DNA of 38,260 nt from positions 1 through 38,260 of the forward strand of contig QCRF01000008.1 in the NCBI GenBank assembly GCA_003209375.1, written 5' to 3'. Below the pieces are notes generated by a model that did not search any database, had not been told where the DNA came from, and was given only the letters and a program-made list of their open reading frames with translations. This stretch comes from Prochlorococcus sp. AG-459-N19. Lineage in GTDB: Bacteria; Cyanobacteriota; Cyanobacteriia; PCC-6307; Cyanobiaceae. Position numbers and translations under genes: made by a program. This document shows positions 31,842 through 38,260 of the stretch, one piece after another (position 1 is the first letter of the stretch; each line of letters begins with the position of its first letter).

Positions 31842-33737
31842 ATGTGCGGAATAGTTGCTGTAACTGGATATAAAAAAGCTTTACCATTATTAATTAATGG
31901 CTTAGAAAAACTTGAATACAGAGGTTATGATTCCGCAGGTATTGCAATAATAAATTCCGAAACAAATTGTATTTCTTGTAATAAAGCAGAGGGAAAACTC
32001 AAGAATTTAATAAGTAATCTTAATGATCTCAATATTCCTGGAACTGTTGGTATAGGTCATACCAGATGGGCAACTCATGGAAAGCCTGAAGTTAAAAATG
32101 CACATCCTCATACTGATAGTTCAGGAAATATTGCAGTTGTTCAAAATGGCATCATTGAAAATTTCCAAGATCTAAAAAAAAAATTAGAGGAAGAGGGCAT
32201 CATTTTTAATTCTGATACAGATACAGAGGTAATTCCCCATTTAATCCAAAGAGAGTTAAATACATTAAGTAAACTTAATCTTGAGAATAATGGTTCAACA
32301 TTATTAGTAGCTGTGAGAAATGTAATATCTGATTTAGAAGGATCTTATGCTTTAGCAGTTTTATGGTCTGGTGCTCCAACTTCTTTGGTAGTTGCAAGAA
32401 GACAAGCGCCTTTGATTATTGGTTTGGGTGAAGGAGAATTTATTTGTGCAAGCGATACTCCAGCCATTGCGAACTTTACTAATATCATTTTGCCTATGGA
32501 GGATGAAGAAATAGCTTTATTAACACCTCTTGGAATTGAAATATATGACTCAAGCAACGAGAGACAATATCGTAATCCAGTTTCTTTAAAAGTCTCAGAG
32601 CAAGTAATTGATAAGATGCACTTCAAACACTATATGTTAAAGGAGATATATGATCAGCCACAGACTGCAAAAAACTGGTTGGAAAATTATTTAATAAAGA
32701 ACTTAGATAATGGTCAATATCAAATTAACTATCCCTTTGATATAGAGTTTTTTGAATCAATTGAAAGAATTGAAATTATTGCTTGTGGTACGAGTAAACA
32801 TGCTGCAATGGTGGGCAGCTTTTTATTAGAACAATTTTCAGGTATCCCTACAAATGTCTTTTATGCAAGCGAATTTCGATATTCACCACCTCCATTATTG
32901 CCAAATACATTGACTATTGGAGTCACTCAATCTGGAGAAACTGCTGATACTATTGCGGCTATCGATATGGAAATTAAAAGACGTTCTTCAATTGAAGATA
33001 AAAAATTTAAACCCAATGTTATTGCAATAACAAATAGAAAAGAGAGTTCTATAGGAAGGCAGGTTTCAAATATAATTGATATTTGTGCAGGAATAGAAGT
33101 TGGAGTTGCAGCAACAAAAACTTTTTTTGCTCAATTACTTTCATTTTATGGATTAGCTATAAAATTTGCTCAAATTAAAGCTAATCAAAGTCCTGATGAG
33201 ATAGGTAAATTAATAAACGAACTTATAAAACTTCCGCCATTACTGGAAGATCTCTTAGAAAAACATAATAAATCTTCAGAAAAACTGGCACACGACTTTT
33301 TTAATATTAAAGATGTTATTTTTTTAGGAAGAGGAATAAATTATCCAATTGCTCTTGAAGGGGCGTTAAAACTCAAAGAAATTAGTTATATACATGCGGC
33401 TGGATATCCTGCTGGTGAAATGAAACATGGTCCAATAGCTTTATTAGATAAAAAAGTGCCTGTAATCTCTATTGCTTCCCCTGGTGAAGTTTTCGATAAA
33501 GTTATCAGTAATGCTCAAGAAGCAAAAGCTAGAGATTCATATCTGATTGGGATTGCTCCTGAATGCAATGGAACTGAAATCTTTGATTATTTAATGAAAG
33601 TTCCTTCCTCTAATGAATGGATTTCACCTTTACTTAACATAGTGCCTTTACAATTATTGAGTTACCATATCGCAGCTCATAGAGGACTTGACGTGGATCA
33701 ACCAAGAAATTTAGCAAAAAGTGTAACTGTGGAATGA
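31842..33737 (+). CDS. glmS: Glutamine-fructose-6-phosphate aminotransferase
   Basis: It makes glucosamine-6-phosphate from fructose-6-phosphate and glutamine, the entry to peptidoglycan and lipopolysaccharide precursors. The catalytic Cys2 follows the initiator Met (MCGIVAVTGYK). The glutaminase domain shows LEYRGYDSAGIA, GIGHTRWATHG and NGIIENF. Two SIS sugar-isomerase domains follow (IACGTSKHAAMVG, VTQSGETADTIAAI; FLGRGINYPIALEGALKLKEISYIHA), and the C-terminal DVDQPRNLAKSVTVE is canonical. Its 631 residues are normal. Confidence 0.98.
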   Translation: MCGIVAVTGYKKALPLLINGLEKLEYRGYDSAGIAIINSETNCISCNKAEGKLKNLISNLNDLNIPGTVGIGHTRWATHGKPEVKNAHPHTDSSGNIAVVQNGIIENFQDLKKKLEEEGIIFNSDTDTEVIPHLIQRELNTLSKLNLENNGSTLLVAVRNVISDLEGSYALAVLWSGAPTSLVVARRQAPLIIGLGEGEFICASDTPAIANFTNIILPMEDEEIALLTPLGIEIYDSSNERQYRNPVSLKVSEQVIDKMHFKHYMLKEIYDQPQTAKNWLENYLIKNLDNGQYQINYPFDIEFFESIERIEIIACGTSKHAAMVGSFLLEQFSGIPTNVFYASEFRYSPPPLLPNTLTIGVTQSGETADTIAAIDMEIKRRSSIEDKKFKPNVIAITNRKESSIGRQVSNIIDICAGIEVGVAATKTFFAQLLSFYGLAIKFAQIKANQSPDEIGKLINELIKLPPLLEDLLEKHNKSSEKLAHDFFNIKDVIFLGRGINYPIALEGALKLKEISYIHAAGYPAGEMKHGPIALLDKKVPVISIASPGEVFDKVISNAQEAKARDSYLIGIAPECNGTEIFDYLMKVPSSNEWISPLLNIVPLQLLSYHIAAHRGLDVDQPRNLAKSVTVE

Positions 33738-33746
33738 TGAGTTCCT

Positions 33747-33774
33747 TATAAATTTTTATTTTTTTAAATTTATA
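33747..33774. repeat. AT-only inverted repeat between convergent glmS and rimM
   Basis: TATAAATTT at 33747-33755 pairs exactly with AAATTTATA at 33766-33774, with a ten-base T-rich loop. The right arm overlaps the rimM stop. It could end both convergent transcripts, with a T run on the plus strand inside the loop, but it has no G-C pairs, so stability is low. Confidence 0.3.
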
Positions 33775-34309
33775 GCTCTAGAAGCCCATTTGGAGGATTG
33801 ATGATTAGAAAATTATTTTTTATATCTACTAATGGGACTATTTCTTTAACAAATGGTATGAGAACTTTTTTTTGATCTTTAAATAGTTCAACGACAAGTA
33901 AATTATTTTTCTCATTTTCTAAATTTATAACTTTCCCAATTATTTTTAATTCATTATTTTCTAAATTTTTGACCTCCAGATTGATAAGTTCTAGTAAGTG
34001 GAATTCTTCTTTTTTTAAATTGGGTAGTTTATCGGTTTTTACAAGAATTTTAAATTTTTTTAGCTGCTCTGCATGATTTCTTGTATTTATTCCTTCGAAC
34101 TTAACTATGAAGGTAGATTTACCAGGCTGTTTGAAACCAGAAACAAGTTCTATTTTTGAAGGAGTTTCATTTTCTTTTTGCAACCATCTTATTCCAGGTT
34201 TTAAAAATCTTTCTTCAAAATCACTTAGAGATTTAACTTTGACCTGTCCATTAATTCCATGACATGATGTTATCAATCCAACAGTCAACCATTCATTTTT
34301 GTTTATCAT
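33770..34309 (-). CDS. rimM: 16S rRNA processing protein RimM
   Basis: RimM binds ribosomal protein S19 and matures the head of the 30S subunit. The 179 residues have [33 protein letters not shown] (N-domain) and a C-terminal PRC-barrel with [53 protein letters not shown]. The N-terminal G-x-I-x-x-x-H-G-x-x-G-x-V and the ending are diagnostic. The gene is isolated on the minus strand, divergent from ndhS by 15 bases. Confidence 0.95.
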   Translation of the reverse strand: MINKNEWLTVGLITSCHGINGQVKVKSLSDFEERFLKPGIRWLQKENETPSKIELVSGFKQPGKSTFIVKFEGINTRNHAEQLKKFKILVKTDKLPNLKKEEFHLLELINLEVKNLENNELKIIGKVINLENEKNNLLVVELFKDQKKVLIPFVKEIVPLVDIKNNFLIINPPNGLLEL

Positions 34310-34324
34310 ATATTGTATTAAAAT

Positions 34325-34519
34325 ATGTATTGCATGGAATTATCTACTAAACCCATACTTCCTGGCTCTTTTGTTGTCGTGAAAGACACTAACTCTATAT
34401 ACAGAGGATATAAGGGTTTTGTACAAAGAGTTACAAAAAAAAGAGCAGCGGTTCTTTTTGAAGGAGGTAATTGGGATAAACTCATTACTTTTCAACTAAC
34501 GAATTTAGAAATAGTATAA
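34325..34519 (+). CDS. ndhS: NAD(P)H dehydrogenase-like complex subunit S (DUF3252 family)
   Basis: The 64-residue protein has an SH3-like barrel: [44 protein letters not shown], ending LEIV. This matches my memory of the cyanobacterial DUF3252/NdhS proteins, whose GFVQRV and AVLFE-GNWDKL-TF core is distinctive. NdhS forms the ferredoxin-binding site of the photosynthetic NDH-1 complex used in cyclic electron flow. An ATG at 34334 (MELSTKP) is an alternative start. The stop lies three bases from the convergent rnc stop. Confidence 0.78.
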   Translation: MYCMELSTKPILPGSFVVVKDTNSIYRGYKGFVQRVTKKRAAVLFEGGNWDKLITFQLTNLEIV

Positions 34520-34522
34520 AAA

Positions 34523-35272
34523 TTAGATTTTACCCATAGCTATAAATTTTTCTATTAAAATCCTAGCTGCATTAGTTTCTGCTTGTTTATGAGACTTGCC
34601 AAATGAAGATGATTCTTTTATTCCTTTGATCAATATATCGCAAGAAAATCTTTTAGGGTCCCCATTTGTCTTTGAGACTTCAATTATTTTGTATACTGGC
34701 AATTCAATGCCTTTACTTTGACACCACTCTTGTAATATTGTCTTAGATTTGAATTTATATGGAGCTTTTAAAAATATTTCTGAATCTTCTTCCCAAATAT
34801 CATCTAACCAAAGATTTACTTCCTGAATTGAATTAAAGCACTTATAGACAGCACCGATTAACGCTTCAGTAGCTTCACCAATAATAGTATTTTTTGAATT
34901 TTCATCACCAATAGCCTTAGGTCCTTTAATTATTAATTTCTCTATATCAATTTTTTTTCCTAATTTAGTTAACCATTCATCACTTACAATTTGCGCTCTT
35001 AGCTCTGATCTTTCTCCTACGCTCATTTTTGGATATTTTTTTTCAATAAACTTAGAAGCAGCTAATCTGAGTACCGCATCTCCGAAAAATTCTAGTTTTT
35101 CGTAATTTATTATTTTGTCACATGAAGAATGGATGAATGCTTGATTAAAATCTTGAATCACTGAAATATTTTGAGTTCTGATTATTTCAGAAAATCTTTT
35201 TGATTTAATATTTAAAGATTTTAAAAAAGTAGTTATTTGATTAATTCTCTTTGCGTTGATTATATTTGTCAT
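34523..35272 (-). CDS. rnc: Ribonuclease III
   Basis: This double-strand RNA endonuclease has 249 residues: an RNase III domain (about 10-155) with YEKLEFFGDAVLRL (Glu58, Glu61, Asp65), GERSELRAQIVSDEWL and TEALIGAVY (Glu136), and a C-terminal dsRNA-binding domain (about 170-245: KTILQEWCQSKG, FSCDILIKGIKESSSFGKSHKQAETNAARILIEKF). The position equal to Asp114 of the E. coli enzyme is Glu133 here (IIGEATEALIG). The gene starts 24 bases after the 3' end of rnpB on the same strand, so the two may share a transcript. Confidence 0.95.
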   Translation of the reverse strand: MTNIINAKRINQITTFLKSLNIKSKRFSEIIRTQNISVIQDFNQAFIHSSCDKIINYEKLEFFGDAVLRLAASKFIEKKYPKMSVGERSELRAQIVSDEWLTKLGKKIDIEKLIIKGPKAIGDENSKNTIIGEATEALIGAVYKCFNSIQEVNLWLDDIWEEDSEIFLKAPYKFKSKTILQEWCQSKGIELPVYKIIEVSKTNGDPKRFSCDILIKGIKESSSFGKSHKQAETNAARILIEKFIAMGKI

Positions 35273-35296
35273 CTGATTTGAATAATCACAATAATT

Positions 35297-35675
35297 AGAA
35301 AGCAGGTCATAAGCCGGGTTCTGTTCATCTTAGTTAAGATGGGTAATCATCTATCTAGGACTGGAATTACTTCACAGTCTCAAGCGGCGCTTAAAAGTAG
35401 ATTCTGTAATGGTCATAAATCTACTAAGCCTTGCTCCCAGCCGGGGTTTACCTAGCCAACACTTCTCAATGTTGCTGGTGCGCTCTTACCGCACCCTTGC
35501 ACCCTTGCCATACATAAGTATTAGGCGGTATGTTTCTGTGGCACTATCCTCGCGGTTGCCCGCACTGGGAATTACCCAGCAAGCCTGACCATGTGGGAGC
35601 CCGGACTTTCCTCAAGAAAGTTTTATTTTGAAAACAAAATAAAACTTTCTTGCGATTGCCTCTCCTGCTTTCTTT
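35297..35675 (-). ncRNA. rnpB: RNase P catalytic RNA
   Basis: Read on the minus strand, the RNA begins GAAAGCAGGAG. It has the conserved GAGGAAAGTCCGGGCTCC block (complement of about 35595-35612), a GCAAGGGTGCAAGGGTGCGG P12 region, and ends CCCGGCTTATGACCTGCTTTC. Its last bases CCTGCTTTC pair with the first GAAAGCAGG to close helix P1. This is a cyanobacterial type A RNase P RNA of about 379 bases; the ends are good to a few bases. P3 is a simple AU-rich hairpin (listed separately). It processes tRNA 5' ends with RnpA protein. It diverges from tRNA-Arg and lies just upstream of rnc. Confidence 0.96.
35613..35652 (-). repeat. Perfect 18-bp AU-rich hairpin in the P3 position of RNase P RNA
   Basis: Bases 35613-35630 are exactly complementary to 35635-35652, with a four-base loop AAAA on the plus strand (UUUU in the RNA). 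The stem is mainly A-U with G-C at both ends. It lies between the 5' strand of P2 and the conserved GGAAAGUCCGGGCUCC, so it occupies the P3 helix of the RNA. Confidence 0.85.
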
Positions 35676-35684
35676 TAGCATAAT
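35656..35684 (+). promoter_or_regulatory. Predicted promoter of tRNA-Arg, overlapping the rnpB 5' end
   Basis: TTGCCT at 35656-35661 and CATAAT at 35679-35684 are separated by exactly 17 bases. The start point would be about 20 bases before the tRNA. The -35 lies inside the rnpB 5' end on the other strand. The -10 sits in a near-palindrome AGCATAATGCT whose minus strand gives CATTAT/TATGCT, a fitting -10 for rnpB. Confidence 0.5.
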
Positions 35685-35710
35685 GCTTAGTACTCCAAAA
35701 ATCATCTATT

Positions 35711-35784
<74 letters not shown>

Positions 35785-35863
35785 TAAAAATAAAAAAACT
35801 ATATGTAGTATGTGTGCAAACTTGCTACTCTCTAGCTAGCGTATAGTTAGTAATAAATCTTTT

Positions 35864-36196
35864 ATGGCTAAGTTGCATGATATGCGTTTAAAGCTCTTAA
35901 TTCAACAAGAGCATGAACGTATTTCTAAATCCCAACCTAACGATTTAGATCTTTCAATAGTTCAAGCAAGATGCCTTTGCTGGCTTGCTCTATTGGCCGA
36001 AGCTCACGAAGATCAAGCAAATGATGCTGAAAAAAGAGGTGATGCCGAGCAAGCAATGGGATGGTTTGCTGATTCTATGAGACTAAGAGATGTTATTAAT
36101 TTAGTTACTAGTATAGAAATACCATTGCCAGATAGTCCAGATTCACTCGACGAAAATGACGAATTATTGGATGGTCCTACAATTTTGCCCAAATAG
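35864..36196 (+). CDS. Conserved hypothetical protein, helical, unknown function
   Basis: The 110-residue protein starts at a clear ATG 79 bases after the tRNA. Residues 1-85 look all-helical (MAKLHDMRLKLLIQQEHERIS, SIVQARCLCWLALLAEAHEDQANDAEKRGDAEQAMGWFADSMRLRDVINLV). The arrangement with Ala, Glu and aromatic residues at repeating positions could be one TPR-like helical pair. The C-terminal 25 residues are acidic and probably unstructured (PDSPDSLDENDELLDGP). There is no signal peptide. A TATAGT at 35842-35847 may be its -10. I do not recognise a family. Confidence 0.75.
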   Translation: MAKLHDMRLKLLIQQEHERISKSQPNDLDLSIVQARCLCWLALLAEAHEDQANDAEKRGDAEQAMGWFADSMRLRDVINLVTSIEIPLPDSPDSLDENDELLDGPTILPK

Positions 36197-36227
36197 TGAG
36201 ATGATATAAAAAGAATTATATTTTCTT

Positions 36228-36683
36228 TTGGCTGAAGAAACATGTCAATGCTCTGATTGTCAGAGATTTTATAGAGAGCATGATCGTTTAATTAGAGAAT
36301 TTCCTACTTTTAAACAACAACAAGAACTAAATTGGGCATCTATTCAATCTTTCAGAACTCTTTGTACTAAGATTACAGATGAGTTGCAGAGAGAATTATC
36401 TGAAAGGGAATCAAATGAAGGTTTCAGTCCAGAAGATAAACATATTTCTGATACTGAAATTACTGAGGCTTTGGATGAACTTGAAAATGTGAATGCCTAT
36501 TTATATTCAATCGAGGCATTAATGGAGAGAATATTTGACACAAAAATTTCAAACAATATTGAATCTAAATTTCAAGAAATTGCCAATGAATTAGCCCCAG
36601 ACCCATTAAATATGGATCGATTAATTTTGAATAGATTGTTTCATCAAACGCCAGATTCACCAGATAAGAAAAATATTAATTAG
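36228..36683 (+). CDS. Hypothetical protein with N-terminal Cys cluster, unknown function
   Basis: A TTG at 36228 begins a 151-residue acidic protein 31 bases after the previous gene. Its N-terminus is MAEETCQCSDCQRFYREHDRLI: Cys6, Cys8 and Cys11 form CxCxxC, a possible metal or redox site, with His at residue 18. The rest is predicted helical with heptad-like stretches (ITDELQRELSERES, TEITEALDELENVNAYLYSIEALMERIF). No later ATG would keep the Cys residues. Its stop overlaps the glgP stop by eight bases. I do not recognise a family, and the three Cys alone do not show metal binding. Confidence 0.68.
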   Translation: MAEETCQCSDCQRFYREHDRLIREFPTFKQQQELNWASIQSFRTLCTKITDELQRELSERESNEGFSPEDKHISDTEITEALDELENVNAYLYSIEALMERIFDTKISNNIESKFQEIANELAPDPLNMDRLILNRLFHQTPDSPDKKNIN

Positions 36684-38260
36684 TTAATTCTTCGACGTCG
36701 CAAGTAATTTCAACTGGCATTGGAGAGACTTTCCAGATAGATTTGCAGTACTCTCTAATAGATCTATCTGAAGAAAAATATCCTGATCTAGCAGTATTTA
36801 ATAATGCCATTTTATTCCAAGATTTTTTATTAGTCCAACATTTACTGACTACATCCTGTTTATTTAAGTAGTCTTCAAAGTCAGCCATAACAAAAAATGG
36901 GTCATATCCAGTCAAGCTATTTAATAAAGGTTTAAATAATTCTTTATCCCCATTACTAAAGTGCCCAATTTCAATTAAGCGTATAACCTCTTGAAGCTCT
37001 GGACATTGATCAATAAAAGTTTTGGGAGAGTAATTATTATTTTTTAAATCCATAATTTCGCTTTCAGTTTTTCCAAAAAGAAAGAAATTCTCTTTTTTCA
37101 CAAGATCTCTTAATTCCACATTAGCTCCATCTAAGGTTCCAATTGTTAAAGCTCCATTCATGGCAAACTTCATATTTCCAGTGCCAGATGCTTCTTTTCC
37201 AGCAGTTGAAATTTGTTCTGAAAGATCAGTTGCGGGATAAACTATTTCACCAAGTTTAACGTTATAGTCTGGCAGGAAAACAACTCTTAATAGACCATCC
37301 ATATCTGGATCAGAATTAACTACATCAGCAATACCATTAATAAATCTAATCATAAGCTTTGCCATAAAGTAACCTGGTGCAGCTTTACCTCCGAATATTA
37401 TTGTTCTTGGTACTTCGTACTTATTTGTAGCATTTTTGATTCTTAAATATTGAGCAATAATTTGCAGAGCGTTTAAATGTTGCCTTTTATATTGATGGAT
37501 CCTTTTTACTTGAACATCATATAAACTTGATGGATCTACAAGTATGCCAGTTTTTGAATGGATAAAACTAGCCAATTTTCTTTTTCCATTAAGTTTCGTT
37601 TCCTCAAATTTTTGTAAAAAATTATTGTCATCTTTTTTTTCTTCTAACTTTTTAAGAAGTTCCATATTAGTGATCCAATTTGGACCAACTTCTTTTTCTA
37701 GAAGAGTAGATAATGATGGATTAGATAGAGCAACCCATCTTCTTGGAGTAACCCCATTAGTAACGTTTGTAAATTTTTCAGGCCATAGATCTGCGAATTC
37801 AGGAAGCAGTTGTCTTTTTATTAGATCTGAGTGAAGAGCTGCAACTCCATTTATATGATGTGCTCCAATTGTAGCTAAATGGGCCATTCGAACTGATTTG
37901 GAGCCTTCTTCATCAATTATTGATAGTTTTTGAAGTATCTTGTCATCTCCAGGATAACGTAGTCTTAATTGTTGTAGAAATCTCCAATTAATTTCATAAA
38001 TAATTTCAAGATGACGAGGAAGAAGATCATTAAATAAACCTAAATCCCATTTCTCTAAAGCTTCAGGTAATAATGTGTGATTAGTATAAGCAACTGAGGA
38101 GGTTGTTATGTTCCAGGCTTTATCCCAACCTATTTGATACTGGTCTATAAGAAGTCTCATTAATTCCGCAACTGCGATAGCAGGATGAGTATCATTCAAT
38201 TGAACTGTCCAGTGCTTAGGAAATTCTGTTATTGGTATTGATCTTTTTTCAAGGCTTCTC
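36676..38260 (-). CDS. glgP: Glycogen phosphorylase, C-terminal part (cut by window edge)
   Basis: It releases glucose-1-phosphate from glycogen, feeding night-time carbon metabolism. The frame stays open to the window end, with RSLEKRSIPITEFPKHWTVQ before LNDTHPAIA, so about 527 C-terminal residues of a protein usually over 800 long are visible. Landmarks are VQLNDTHP, NVTNGVTPRRW, VQVKRIHQYKRQ, GGKAAPGY and VVFLPDYNVKLGE. The PLP-binding Lys lies in ASGTGNMKFAMNGALTIGTLDGANVE. The apparent start at 38199 is an internal TTG, not the true N-terminus. Confidence 0.97.
   Translation of the reverse strand, partial: RSLEKRSIPITEFPKHWTVQLNDTHPAIAVAELMRLLIDQYQIGWDKAWNITTSSVAYTNHTLLPEALEKWDLGLFNDLLPRHLEIIYEINWRFLQQLRLRYPGDDKILQKLSIIDEEGSKSVRMAHLATIGAHHINGVAALHSDLIKRQLLPEFADLWPEKFTNVTNGVTPRRWVALSNPSLSTLLEKEVGPNWITNMELLKKLEEKKDDNNFLQKFEETKLNGKRKLASFIHSKTGILVDPSSLYDVQVKRIHQYKRQHLNALQIIAQYLRIKNATNKYEVPRTIIFGGKAAPGYFMAKLMIRFINGIADVVNSDPDMDGLLRVVFLPDYNVKLGEIVYPATDLSEQISTAGKEASGTGNMKFAMNGALTIGTLDGANVELRDLVKKENFFLFGKTESEIMDLKNNNYSPKTFIDQCPELQEVIRLIEIGHFSNGDKELFKPLLNSLTGYDPFFVMADFEDYLNKQDVVSKCWTNKKSWNKMALLNTARSGYFSSDRSIREYCKSIWKVSPMPVEITCDVEELTN

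Noticed and set aside
35500..35515. Tandem GCACCCTT copies as a short repeat array
   Set aside because: They form the normal P12 region of RNase P RNA, not a separate repeat element.

Overview
The window looks like core chromosome of a high-light Prochlorococcus or a very close picocyanobacterium. The reasons are strongly AT-rich sequence with AT-biased codons, tiny or negative intergenic gaps, photosystem I PsaC, an NdhS-type small NDH-1 subunit, a group 2 sigma factor, cyanobacterial-type RNase P RNA and glycogen phosphorylase. The strain cannot be fixed from sequence alone. No mobile element, integrase, CRISPR array or prophage is visible, and no stretch over 300 bases lacks a gene or RNA.

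Layout. Bases 1-300 hold the 5' part of a GNAT acetyltransferase (-). Next come secA (+) and, tail to tail with it, a minus-strand run miaA-infC-gntR-cysE (6642 to 3314). From 6793 a plus-strand cluster reads gyrB, a secreted SH3 protein, two small CrcB/Fluc genes, mgtE and a group 2 sigma factor. An alpha/beta hydrolase (-), a PfkB kinase (+), tsaE (-), ahcY-dedA (+) and ssb (-) follow, packed with convergent overlaps. Bases 17350-22464 carry mreBCD, an OmpR-type response regulator, lysS and a small conserved protein. Then come smpB (-) and a plus-strand cluster of ruvB, a TPR protein, an M20 amidohydrolase and a small membrane protein, followed by thiC behind a TPP riboswitch.

The second half carries acpP-fabF-tkt (-), psaC and glmS (+), rimM (-), ndhS (+), and rnpB-rnc (-), which pairs RNase P RNA with RNase III. 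A tRNA-Arg(CCT) diverges from rnpB, two unrecognised acidic proteins follow, and the window ends inside glgP (-).

The genes are mostly housekeeping: protein export, translation, DNA topology and repair, cell shape, fatty acid, cysteine, thiamine and amino-sugar synthesis, the Calvin/pentose phosphate cycle and glycogen breakdown. I found no convincing undescribed multi-gene system. The points most worth a second look are: the rnpB/tRNA divergent promoter with one palindromic -10 region; the 18-bp AU-rich P3 hairpin in RNase P RNA; an Asp-to-Glu change at a metal-ligand position of RNase III; the asymmetric CrcB pair; the GntR regulator with an unusual effector domain three bases from cysE; and the two unknown genes beside glgP.
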